Below, piece by piece: positions 47,541 through 64,000 of a stretch of 64,000 bases of DNA; position 1 is the stretch's first letter; the number at the start of each line of letters is the position of its first letter. The notes beneath the pieces are model-generated. The model was not told where the DNA came from, searched no databases, and worked only from the letters and a program-made list of their open reading frames with translations. Source of the DNA: Primula veris (lineage: Eukaryota; Streptophyta; Magnoliopsida; Ericales; Primulaceae); assembly GCA_963682055.1 (NCBI GenBank), contig OY821750.1, positions 6,140,501-6,204,500 on the forward strand, written 5' to 3'. The translations under genes were made by a program, and so were the position numbers.

Positions 47541-50500
47541 ATGAAGATCAAGTCCATTTTTTCTGCAATTTTCATTTTCGCAACCTTTTTGCTATTGGCA
47601 AAAGCTGACCCGGTCGAAGATAAACAAGCATTACTCGATTTCATACGCAATATATCTCATGCGCGTCCTCTCAACTGGGATGAAAACTCCCCGGTTTGCA
47701 ATAACTGGACTGGTGTCACTTGTAGTGATGACCAATCTAGAATCATAGAAGTCCGACTACCTGGATTCAAATTCAGCGGTCCAATCCCACCAAACACTCT
47801 TAGTCGATTATCGGCCCTTCAGATCCTAAGCCTGAGACTAAATCTTATATCAGGTCCTTTTCCATCCGATTTTTCCAAACTAGGAAACTTAACTGATGTG
47901 TATCTTCAGTCAAACCGTTTTTCAGGTCCTTTGCCTTTGGATTTTTCATCTTGGGGAAACCTTGAAATCATCAATTTATCAAATAATATGTTTAATGGGA
48001 GTATACCTTCTTCAATTGAGAATATGACCCACCTCACTGCTTTAAATCTAGCTAATAATTCGTTTTCGGGTGACATTCCTGATCTAAATATCCCTAGCCT
48101 GCAAGATTTGGATTTGTCAAATAACAATCTCACTGGGATTTTGCCAGAATCACTTCAAAGATTCCCAAGTTGGGTTTTTTCTGGTAACAATGTCACTGCT
48201 GAAAGTGTATCCCCTCTTGGACCCAATAGTCCACCTTCTAGAAAGTCAAAAAAAATCAGTGAATCTGCATTATTAGGAATCATAATCGGTGGTTCTGTTC
48301 TTGCTTTTTTGATCCTCGGTATTTTAATGATTCTCCGATACCCCACCAGAAACAGTGAAAATGGAGCTTCTGCCAAGTCAGAGAAAAAAGAAGTTGCTCT
48401 TAAAAAAATAGCTTCTAGAAATGAAACCGCAAATGCAAACGGTAAACTTGCTTTTTTCGAGGGTTCTAATCTGGTGTTCGATTTAGAAGATTTACTTAGG
48501 GCCTCTGCTGAGGTACTTGGGAAGGGTACTTTTGGGACGACTTATAAGGCGGCTTTAGAAGATGCAAATATAGTTGTGGTGAAGAGATTAAAGGAAGTGA
48601 CAGTGGGGAAAAGAGATTTTGAGCAACAAATGGAAATTGTTGGGAATATAAGGCATGAAAATGTTGTCTCTCTTAGAGCTTATTATTATTCCAAGGATGA
48701 AAAACTCATGGTTTATGATTACTATTCACAAGGAAGCGTATCTGCGTTATTACATGGTATGCTCATTCTTTTATTGTTATGTTTTCTTCTTTCTTCATCA
48801 GTTAGGCTTATTTGGTTACGTTTTTAAGCAAACAAGCTGCAGTTTTTGTGATTCAGAAGAAAGCTAGGTTAATTCAGCTTAAAGATTTTAGCTTATTCAG
48901 GCAAAACACACTAAAAAAACTTAGTTTTTAAGCTAGTCAAACTTTTAAACGAGAAAGCAAAAAGCGGAGCTTATGAGCTGCAACCAAACAAAACATCAAT
49001 TTGTACTTACGGGTGAGGGTCAATTGGTTTGATAAATTTATATGCTGGAATGAATTTACTACTTTCAATTATATAAGTTCGGAAAAAAGTTATATGGTGG
49101 GTTGGACATTGTTAACTTATTATGACACTTGACATTATCCAATGGTGATAGTTCCGATAAATATGACAAATAAAGTAAATTGAGTGTTACTCTATTAGGA
49201 TTATTAACTATTTTAGTTCTTGAAATCTTTTTTTATTTACTAGGGTTGGAAACTTCTATGTGGTGTATTATGCACAATCACATGGGGTTAGCTGTTGCCA
49301 TGTGCTTATTAACTAAGCAGTTGAAATTTCTGATAATGTACTTACAGGAATGCAACATTGACTTTGCACTATGAACAAAAATAAACTCATAAAATAGGTT
49401 TGGTACAGTACTATTATGTACGAAATCCAAGTCTCAATAGCTTATCAGTTGCATATAGCTGGTTCTTAGAATCAAAGAAGAATTGCTCTTTTGATATTAA
49501 AAAAATAACAGTTCTTTCTCCAATGCAAATTAAAAGTTGCATACAGTTTACCCTTTGATTAGGAAAGACCAGATTTTCAGAAAAATACAACCGAATTTTC
49601 TTCCCTAGTACACATTTTCTGCAAGGAAACAGCTAACACACACACACAAACATATATAAATATATACTTATGTGTGTGAAAGAAAGTATTCTTGTCTTTT
49701 CATGATTAAAATTATTTAAGTAAGAATTTTACTTAATTGGCCAAGATGTCACAGTTTCTATAGAAGTTTTGTTTCCTTAGTGAAGTACAGATCATTTTCT
49801 TTTAATATGCAACGTTGACTTATCGAGTTTTGGCAACCATTCTGGAAATCGTAATACCTGATCGTAAGATTGGCCACATCAACCACGTGAATTGGTTAAT
49901 TTTATGTTTAGGTTCTCAAACTCCCGGAATGGTCGTAATTTGTCCTTGATTTGATAGGTAGTATCTCTTAATCTGCGTCCATATGACTGGGTATATAGAC
50001 AAAATTCTTGACATAGCATAACCCAATCGTTATAACATTTGATTTAATGGTTAAGACTGAAACAGCTTTACAATCCAACCACACTTCCCAACAATTACGA
50101 TCTGTTATGTCAGAAATCTTGTCAAGGGTTTTTCTATATAGAAGTTTTGTCTTTCAATTAGTTGTATGATCTGTTTTATCACCACTGAAGATTAGTTACT
50201 GTATGTCAATTATGAACAACAATTTTATTATCTTCCCCATTTTTTTTCCTTTTTTAAAATCTATTTACCTTCCCTATCTAATATATCTATATGCATGCTA
50301 AAATATATTTAATGAGATGAAACATTGCAGCACGCAGAGGTGCGGGTGAGAGCCGAACTCCCCTCGACTGGGACACCCGACTGAAAATAGCAATCGGTTC
50401 CGCAAGAGGAATAGCTCACATCCACTCACAAAGTGGTAAAAAGTTAGTCCATGGAAACATAAAGGCCTCAAATATTTTTCTTAATCCCCAACAGTATGGT

Positions 50501-51845
50501 TGTGTTTGTGATTTGGGTTTAGCGACTTTGGTGAGCCCAATAACACCACCTGCCCTTAGGGCGCCAGGGTACCGTGCCCCTGAGGTTACAGACACTCGCA
50601 AAGTATCACAGTCATCTGATGTGTACAGCTATGGAGTGTTGTTGCTTGAGCTTTTAACTGGAAAGTCCCCCATTCAAGTCCCAGGTAATAATATGGAGTA
50701 TATTTTTCATTCTTTTTGAAAATGTCCTGTAGTATTCAAACATACTCCTATATAAAACACGATTAGCATTGATATAACATCGCGGATGTATAAGTTAGGA
50801 TTAATCTCAACAATATAAATTATTACGGTAGAACATAAATATTTTGTAATTTCAAAAGTTTGAAGACAGGATAGATACTGCATAAGATTTCACAGAATTT
50901 TGACTTTCTAGAATTCTGAGCCATCTAGATGGTGCCATACTGCCATGGTTCAGATCTGCTGAAAATGTCCAGATTACAATTTTGTACATTAACGAATCAA
51001 GATTTCAGTTTTAGGCACCAACCGTTAAAATCAGCAATTAGTACCCTAGCTTGAAGAAATCGCGTTTGTATTCTACATACGAAAAAAACCATGATTTGGA
51101 GACTAAATATGATAAAAACGATAATATGGTGTACTAAAAATCCTTTGGTACTCCGAGTAATTTACTACCCGGACCTATTAAGTATTAAATTTCTTTCTAT
51201 TTGGTACATTAAGTGTACTAAATGGCCGATAAAAAAAGAGTGGTGCAACATAATAGTGTAAACCTTGTATTGGTGGATCAAATGTACTTAGCATTGTTAC
51301 TGCTTGTTGGGAGACTGTTTCCAGGGTTCAAAACTCTGTTACCAGCTTTGTGGAAAAAAAATCTTACTATGTAAATAATCATAACAAAATAGTGAAATGT
51401 TACTCTTTTACCACTTCATATGCTTTTGATAAAATAATATTGAATATAATTTGTGTTTACTCACATCAAATGCATTTAAATTATATTGAATTTAATTTGT
51501 TTTTAGACGGTTGTCTACACAACAAAAGATATCATGCCTGTTTCCAATCTTGTCTTTGCAGGTAATGAAGAGGTGGTGCATTTGGTGAGATGGGTTCATT
51601 CCGTGGTAAGAGAAGAATGGACTGCCGAAGTTTTCGATGTAGAATTACTAAAATACGCAAATATCGAAGAAGAAATGGTGGAAATGCTTCAAATAGGACT
51701 AGCTTGTGCATCTAGAGTACCAGAACAAAGGCCTAAAATGCCAGATATAATGAGAAGGGTTGAAGAAATTCGACGATCTGGTATAAATCGACCCTCATCC
51801 GAAGGGTCGACGCCAACATTAACACCGCCTATACAAGAGGTCTAG
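47541..51845 (+). CDS. LRR receptor-like kinase, probably inactive (At5g53320-like)
   Basis: Exons 47541-48756, 50331-50684 and 51562-51845 join to 1854 bp, or 617 aa. Residues 1-22 are a signal peptide (cleavage near AKA-D). Residues 26-61 form the LRR N-cap with a paired-cysteine motif (C53, C61). About five LRRs follow to about 205, with several N-glycosylation sites. A Pro/Ser/Lys-rich hinge comes next. Residues 243-266 are a membrane helix. The kinase domain runs from about 320 to 595, with GKGTFG at 327-332 and the ATP-site lysine K348. The catalytic loop is HGN (446-448) instead of HRD, and the metal motif is DLG (466-468) instead of DFG. These are hallmarks of LRR subfamily III probable inactive receptor kinases, which work by scaffolding at the plasma membrane. 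Which ligand or partner it binds is unknown. The short 3' frame is intact to TAG. Confidence 0.93.
48804..48993. mobile_element. hAT-type MITE in receptor kinase intron 1
   Basis: 190 bp with imperfect inverted ends: left CTTATTTGGTTACGTTTTTA and right, read on -, TTTTGTTTGGTTGCAGCTCA. It is flanked by 8-bp CATCAGTT (48796-48803) and CATCAATT (48994-49001), one mismatch, as expected for a hAT target duplication. Confidence 0.7.
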
Positions 51846-52189
51846 TCGTCGTAAGTCATTTAGGGTTTAATATGTTGGTATGTGTTTTTAGTATTTTCGT
51901 TGTTTTTCCTTTGTTCATTTAAAAGTGTTCTCATGGTTTTTGAGGTTAGCATGCCTGCAAGATCCAGGTATTGGTCAGAGGTAGATGAATTTGATGTAAC
52001 TAAAGATTTCCTTGATGTTCATGATTCTTGTATTAGCTTCTTTATTTGACAAAATGAAAACACTCTTGCCTTTGGTTTTGGCTAATCATATTTTCTTAAT
52101 TGGACTAAGTTGCATCTTTAACATTTTCCCTTGTTTTATTGTTTTTTCAAAGTTGAGATGCTAATGAAGTACAGGCAGCGGAACCAGGA

Positions 52190-52650
52190 TTCAATTTGCG
52201 GAAGGGCGGTTGATTATTATTTTTTTAGTACAATAATAATAAACGGTATAAAAAATCAAAACAACTTGAAGATTAAAACTTAGTGACTTGTATATCAAAA
52301 TTTCCAAACGATACAGAAAAATTGTTTACAAATACGAATTTATTAGTTTATACTTTTTTTTAATATGATTATAAAACTACACAAAAACATTTATTTATAA
52401 AATTTTGTAATAGTACATTAAATATGCAATTAATTAATATAATGTTAATTAAATGAAGAGTAACCACAAGATTCGAACTAGTGACCACGAGGACACAAAA
52501 ACTTTATGTTTACGTTACTATTTGTTTATTGGGAGCTGTTAATATATAAAATTTTAAATTTCTGAATTTTTCTATATAAAAAAATTATTTTTAAAATTTT
52601 TGGAATGGCGGTGACATCCTCTTATCCCCAGCCGTTTCACCCCTGAGTAT
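52190..52650. repeat. Dispersed repeat with GCGGAACCAGGATTC end
   Basis: It starts CAGCGGAACCAGGATTCAAT and ends near GGCGGTGACATCCTCTTATC, then CCAGCC. A similar CCTGGTTCCGCCCTC end occurs in UBC intron 1 at 57880-57895, preceded by GGCCCCTCGTTATGATAAAA at 57713. GATTCGAACTAGTGACCAC at 52471 looks like a tRNA B-box, so a SINE-like origin is possible but unproven. Confidence 0.35.
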
Positions 52651-55600
52651 AGAAAGTGTTTTTTTATTCATAGGCATATTAAATCGAGTCAAGTATGGTT
52701 TTGTGTGGATTGAGATGTAGGCCGATCTCTTTTTTTTTTTAAGTAAGCGAGTATATTAGTCAAAAGGCTTAATTAATACTTTCTGATGGGTATAACAAAA
52801 ACAACGGAACAAAACGTCTCATCTCAAGAACGTGGGTCAGGTAAGTATCAGGCCAATCTCTTTATTTGGAATAACTTGCTGCAAATTATTTTTCATTATT
52901 GAATAATATGAATGTTCAAATCTAAAGCACAAATAATAAATAGTTAATACCACATAATGCTTCTATAATTGATTGGTACTTTTATCTACAGCCACCAAAT
53001 ATTATTGAACCATTGGTCCCCCGTCACTGTGTGTGTATTAAGTACATATTTTTGTATGCTTAGTATTTTCTTATTTCAGTTAAGTGTATTTATATTGTCA
53101 TCTATATCTTGTAACAAGGTGGATAAAATTGACCCATTCGTTTATTAAAAATAAAATAAATTTGACCATTTCTTATAAAACGTAGAATAAATAAGAAACT
53201 TATCCTCAAGTCACAATCCCTCTCTGAACAAATTAACAGCTTTTGATTGCCTGTGCTTGGCTGTTTGCAGAACATTCTAAACAATAAATAAATAAAAAGG
53301 TCGAGTTGTAATCAGTATACAAATTAAAATATTTGCAACTTGAGATTTGAATCATTTGATACCTTCCTTTTTGGTTTGGTTTTGGCTTGCCTTAAATTTT
53401 TAAGAGCATACTCTTATGTTTTTTTAAAATGTAATTTTATTCAAAAATTAATAAAAAAATTAGAAATTTTTTTATATTGTCTTAACATATGAAAAACAAT
53501 TATATGAAACTGATGCACTATTATTTAAGATGTGTCAACCAATAATATTTTTTAATTTTAATTTTGAATTAATTTTATGACAGATATTTTTGAGTTCATT
53601 AACATGTATTAAATTTTTAGTATTTTTTAGTTTTAATTTTGAATTAATTTTAGAATAGATATTTTTGGGTTCATTGATAGATGTTAGAATTTTTAGTATG
53701 TGACATAACCTAAATAATAATGAAATAGATTCACGGTACTGTTAATCGTTCGGTTTTCATTCCAAAACATTAAAAACAAAATCAAAGACATATAATGTAT
53801 CCGTAAAATTTAGCTGTTAAGATCAATTAGGCTGTCTTGAAAAATTCAACATATAAAAAAATGGATCCCATTATTTTGACAAAATGTGTGCCTTCATTTT
53901 CAAATGAAGAAAGCCGCAAATTATCAATAATTCTTCAATTCACGCTACAAGTTATATTTGAAGTTATTTTTCTTTCTATGGTAAATTAAACTTACTTGGA
54001 AAGCTCTAAAAATCGAATTCTTATGATAAGCGGGGTATAAATATAATATATTAACAGGTTGAATCCAAACCCCGGTTTACTCTAATAATATTTTAGTAAA
54101 AAAGGGGGACAAATGTGAATTATACCTGTAGATACTATGACATGTGACAGGTTTGGTTTACTAACAATTTTATTGTATAATCTTTTATAATCGACAAAAT
54201 CTTATTAATCAAAATTTTCCTGGTGATTTCTTTTTAGATGAGTGGTTAAATGGTTGTAGATACACTAAACTTTTTTTTGTGGGCTCTTTGTTTTAAAAAC
54301 TATCATCCAATAATCAATTACAAATAAGGCATTAATCTCTACCAATTCCAGTCATAACCTTGTCAACATGTAGTCAAATATAGTTGGAATATGTAAACTA
54401 TTTTATTTTAGAAAAATAAACATTTTTAGAGTTTTAGTTAAGCAACAATGGAGTTCAATGGCGGATTCCGGCACCTTTTCGGTGTCAAATGAGCAAATGT
54501 GGCAGTTTTTCCCCATGGTCTGGTCACAGTTGGAAATATATAAGGGTTGTCGGGAAGGTGGAGTTGAGCTTTCGGTATAGTTTAACTTAAACCTATTTCC
54601 GATTAAATTTATCGTATGATTTGATGGAAATAATGCATATAAGGTTTACTACTATATACATAATTTTATTTGCCCATATATAAGGGCTTGTTTGGAAAGT
54701 TACTAGGAATATACTTTTCTATCCTTTTTACTTTTAAGTAAAGCAAGTATTTGTATTTTTTTTAAGTGTACTTATTTGTATTTCGAGGCGAACAAAGTAT
54801 AATTCTGAAAATCAAAGAATCCAAAACTACTCTTTTGAGAGGGGGTACAAAGTTTATACACTTTGGCCAACTTTTTTTTATTTAAACAAAATGCTTTCGA
54901 TATTTTCTTCCTCTTGTTTCGGATACTGAAAAATTCAGTCAATAAAATGTCTAATTCGATTACTATACCATCGAATCGAACAAAATACTGTCAAATTCGA
55001 TTCAAAACATATGCAAACATACACTGCATATGCTTATATATGAAAAATAGTACTACACAAAATGACAATCAAAGTAAAATACTGCACTATTCAAAATAAT
55101 AACCATCAAAATCAAAGCACATTAGCAGTAGATAGAAAGCTAAGTTTACTAAGGCTAAGGCTAAAATATCGACAAGAAAAATAATTAAGTGGTGATTGGG
55201 CCTCGCACGTCAATACTAATTACAAAATATTGGTATAAATTTATCAGAGAAATGTTAGGTAAAATGGAGGTCTACCCATCGTGTTATAGAAAAGACAGAT
55301 TAAATACAATTTTATTTTCTACCAAACATACTTAAAAGGAATACTAAAAAAGTATACTTTGCAAATTCATCGCAAGAATTTTGTTTTTTCTTTTCAAAAA
55401 AAATCTTGTTTTTTCACTTAAAATATATGATTGAGGAAGGATTGTATTTTTAAAAAATATTATATATTCGCAATTAACAAAAAGTGACAAGTAGTTAACT
55501 ATATTACCAAAATGGTACTCCAAAACATTTATTTTCAAAAAGTGTCACCAGAGAGCAGTTCAAATTTTTCATAATCTATTACAATTCACATCTACTAATG

Positions 55601-55659
55601 TCAAGTCACATCGGGTCTCCCTTATCCATCCATCGTCGGTCGCCTTCGGAGGTATACGG

Positions 55660-55905
55660 TGGTCCGACGAACCTCAATCTAAAGTCCAGGGTACTCTAGC
55701 GAAATGCATACCCACCCATTCGGAAAGTGCATTCTCATTCATAAACTGCATAAATATTCCCAAATGTGCATAACGATTGGTCATTAATCATCGACAAATG
55801 TCGGTGGAGCTTCGTCGAACCTCTTATGACCTCATCGGAGCTTCGCCGTCGCATAAAAGATTGAGGATGTTATAACGAATGAGTATGCATTTCCGAAAAG
55901 GATAT
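55660..55905. repeat. Imperfect inverted repeat, GC-richer than its surroundings
   Basis: ATTCGGAAAGTGCATTCTCA with TTCATAA (about 55718) is mirrored by TTCGGAAATGCATACTCATT on - (about 55900). CCTCAATCT at about 55673 is mirrored at about 55860. CG-containing words such as GTCCGACGAACC and CTTCGTCGAACC stand out from the AT-rich flanks. Origin not recognised. Confidence 0.5.
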
Positions 55906-56433
55906 ACAGTTCTGAAGCCGAACTTATTGAAATAATATCCGTTTTCTTTCGGTATCACCCAAAACCGAAAACCCATATTAATCGGTATAAATGCTAAACA
56001 GGTAACCAACCTATCATCTATTAACAATTTACGATCCATCCTACATACTTTTCTAAATTATTATCGAACTTTTATACTCTATCTATATTTTCTAATTGAA
56101 AACACACCGTTTAATACCATGTCATCCTTTCCTTTTTCTTACCTAACTTACAATACACTTGTCCAAACTAGTACCGATACTTACTAAATTTCACTAATTT
56201 GATACAAATCTATAATAGCTAATTGGGCATGAATGTCTTGACTTAAATTTAGATATTAAAGTTTAGATATCAAATTAGAAAAACAGATACTGAAATACTA
56301 AATTGCTAAAAACCAATAGATTGGGTATCGATTTAATGTATTAATTAGGTTTAGTTAATGGAGCCCAGAGTCGGATAAAAGAATCCAATCAGAACCAAAT
56401 TCAAAATAAATAAACAATTCAACGGCTCAGATC

Positions 56434-56535
56434 TATTTAAATCTCATCTTTCACCCTCCTCAATCTCTCTCTCTCTCTCTCTTCAGCAAGATAAAATTAC
56501 CAGCCTCCTGATTTAGGATCTGATTCTTCTCAGGT
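56434..56535 (+). promoter_or_regulatory. UBC core promoter and 5' UTR exon
   Basis: A TATA-like TATTTAAAT lies at 56434-56442, and a CT tract begins about 25 bp downstream (56463-56482). The probable leader exon ends TTCTTCTCAG|GTCAAATA with a donor at about 56535. Confidence 0.5.
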
Positions 56536-57460
56536 CAAATATTTCATCTTTATTTATACAAGTTCTATTTGTATATATAGATACAGATCTTTAAGGGTTT
56601 TGTTTTACAACTTTTTTTAATTCTATAACACAGTTTCTGCAGGTTTTTCTGTGTATTATATTTCTTGTGTTTGTTTTCAATATGGGTTTTGTATAAAAAT
56701 GGTTTCTTTGCTGGTAATTTTTTTTTTTTACTTTAACAAGATCTATGTGTACATAGAGATACAGATCTTGAAGGGTTTTTATTTTTACAAAATTTTTTTC
56801 TGTTTTTTAATTCCACTAAAGGGGTTTTGCAGGCTTTGGTGTATATATAATTTTTTTAATATGGGTTTTGTATACATGTGTCTGTTTATGATGTTGTGGG
56901 TTATATTTTGATAAAAAATTGTTTCTTTGCAGGTTTTTGTGATGTTTTGTTTTTTATAATTTGCTTTGATTCAGACTGAGATACAGATACAGATATTGAA
57001 GAGTTTTTTTTTTACAATTTTTTTGGTTTGTTTTTTAATTCTATAGAAGGCTTTTACAGGTTTTTGTGTATATTCTATTTTATGTGTTTGTTTATGTTAT
57101 TTTGTGGGTTTGATAGTTATAAAATTGGTTTCTTTGCATGTTTTTTGTGATGTTTCTCTTGAAAATTGTTTTTATTCTAACAGAGACCCTTTTCAGGCTC
57201 TTGGGTATGCTTTTTTGTGTGTTGTTTTTTGGATCTGTAGGTTTTTTTTTACATTTTTTTAAATTCCATAAAAGGGTTTATTCCGGTTTTTGTGTTTGCT
57301 TATGTTGTTTTGTGGGTTAGATTTTGATAAAAATGGCTTCTTTGCAGTTTTTTTTGTGAGTTTTAAAGTTTTATTTATTTATTCAAAGTAAGACCTTTTT
57401 AAGGTGTTTGGGTATGTTTCTTTTTTGGGTTATTGATTTGGATCTGTGGGTATTTACAGG
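56536..57460 (+). repeat. UBC 5' UTR intron built of repeated units
   Basis: GATACAGATCTTTAAGGGTT, GATACAGATCTTGAAGGGTT and GATACAGATATTGAAGAGTT start at 56580, 56758 and about 56983. Each is followed by a T run, TTTTTTAATTC and an acceptor-like CAGG (56643, 56833 and 57060), and then TTTGTGTAT. TGGTTTCTTTGC(A)GGT-type blocks recur too. The last acceptor, TATTTACAG, lies just before the ATG. Leader introns of this kind are common in ubiquitin-pathway genes. Confidence 0.75.
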
Positions 57461-57468
57461 TTTTTGCT

Positions 57469-62832
<5,364 letters not shown>

Positions 62833-64000
62833 TTATCGCTGTTGTAATGGTGTCTGTTGTGGGGGAGTGGTGCGGGACTTATCCATGCTTAAATACTTTT
62901 GTTGTTGCATTTTAATGTGTAATCAATCAAAGCTTGAACTTCCCCTAAACGAGGAAAAAGAAGCACAGTTGTTCATTTGGGATTAGTTTGTCTGATAAAT
63001 GATTGGTAATGCTTAAATATTTGGTGTTTAAATGTCATGTCCTTCTGATGCTTCTCCTTCTTTGAATGTTAGGCCTCAGCTTTAAAGCTACCAACCTTTA
63101 CTTATTTGAGCATGGAAAAAAGAATGGTACTTTAGTTTAAATATTTGAACTCAGTTTTTTCTGTATAAGCTAAAAACTGTGGCTTTAAGCTAACCGAATG
63201 CATGAAAACTGCAGGGGTAAACATTTTGATTTAAAAGCTGCAACAAACAAGGAAACGACTTCATAACGGATGAGCTTTGAAATACCTTCACTCAAGTGTG
63301 CTGGTTGTTTGTTGTAATTCTCCTTTTGGCCTAACTTTGCACTGCTTGATCTCAAATTTAAAAGAACGAACTTATTTACTACTTTCAATACTTCTTACAG
63401 TGGGAACAAATTATTTGTCTGTCTTTTGCTACGAATGAAGGATGTTGATGCCACATGCATTTGATCATGAGATCCACAATATTGTTGCCCACTTGTTCTT
63501 TACCGAGTATGGGGCTAAAGTATAACATCCATAGACGAAGTATATGATTTCTACTCGGCAGTGTAAGAGGTGACTGTCCATTATGGTACATGGTTAGGAA
63601 ACTAGAACATAATAAGCTAGTTCTGGACCTTCTGGATTACGGGATTACCGTACGTTGGGACCGGCTTGGTTGTGATGTTATTTTGGGCTGTAACATATTG
63701 CTGAGTCATAAGCAGTATGATTGCTTGAGTAACTTGAACTTTTGCAATTTAGTTATTACTTGTTGAAGCTTATAGCATGTCTTTACAATTAATGAAACAT
63801 AACCAAATCATTTTAGTTTTTCTTTGTCTGGAAAACGCAGCAACCTCATATAGAAAAGGCCTGAGAGAATTTGGTAAAAGTAACATGATCATCCTTATTG
63901 GCTAGACACCAATGGAGCTGAAGTCATACTTGCTTCTAGGATCCTTCGAAAACAGGCATCGAAGAGAATGGGTTGGGTTTGGTTGCAAACGTTTCTTGAT
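62833..64000. other. UBC 3' UTR and right flank
   Basis: Probable 3' UTR to about 63080, including an A-rich AATCAATCAAAG region near 62920. The remaining 0.9 kb shows no gene or clear repeat that I can support. Confidence 0.5.

Larger units (their letters stand above)
51846..56430. other. Spacer between receptor kinase and UBC genes
   Basis: No gene recognised. Its first part should hold the receptor kinase 3' UTR. Inside are a dispersed repeat at 52190-52650, a two-copy 74-bp tandem repeat at 53557-53705 (unit TTTTAATTTTGAATTAATTT and onward) and an inverted repeat at 55660-55905. A GGGCTTGTTTGGAAAG phrase at about 54686 resembles a hAT end. Confidence 0.5.

Noticed and set aside
52471..52490. 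tRNA gene at the GATTCGAACTAGTGACC word
   Set aside because: Only a B-box-like word is present; no A box at proper distance and no cloverleaf can be drawn.
55824..56039. Minus-strand frame of 71 aa upstream of UBC
   Set aside because: It overlaps the inverted repeat and has no recognisable motif; nothing supports transcription.

Overview
The window is a gene-poor, AT-rich stretch of a nuclear plant genome. Plant-type spliced genes with GT-AG introns, a plastid transit peptide, a plant LRR receptor kinase, Copia, MULE, hAT, Stowaway and probable Helitron sequences, and protein matches to Arabidopsis families all point to a eudicot. I cannot place it more finely.

Four host genes are supported, all on the + strand, with CDS exons that can be joined base by base. 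(1) 12263-19479: beta-type plastidial pyruvate kinase, 12 coding exons, 562 aa. (2) 32573-39509: a small UBA-domain protein, 5 exons, 211 aa. (3) 47541-51845: an LRR receptor-like kinase with degenerate catalytic motifs (HGN, DLG), 3 exons, 617 aa. (4) 57469-62832: a class I ubiquitin-conjugating enzyme of the UBC8/UBC10 type, 4 coding exons, 148 aa. From memory, relatives of genes 2-4 sit side by side on Arabidopsis chromosome 5 (At5g53330, At5g53320, At5g53300), with the plastidial kinase At5g52920 not far away, so this looks like a conserved gene block inflated by repeats.

Layout: 507-8065 is a decayed Mutator-like element (KI-MULE/Kaonashi type) with a transposase relic on + and a multi-exon Ulp1-like relic on -, both packed with minisatellites. 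8066-12040 is spacer with small transposons. Then comes the pyruvate kinase gene. 19480-32460 is a nested repeat zone: a probable Helitron, a three-copy repeat with a solo LTR inserted in it, a foldback DNA element, a full-length but coding-dead Ty1-copia element (23414-30670, minus orientation) and a 952-bp duplication. 39892-40312 is a TRIM-like mini retroelement. 43490-43724 is a Stowaway MITE.

The most unusual signal is at the 5' ends of the three right-hand genes. Each carries tandemly multiplied segments that include splice sites. The UBA gene has three extra degenerate copies of its first coding exon inside intron 1. One copy still has the ATG, an open frame, a splice donor and the correct phase. 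The receptor kinase leader has four donor-bearing copies, and the UBC leader intron has three repeat units with repeated acceptor-like sites. This is seen directly in the sequence; any effect on transcripts is inference.
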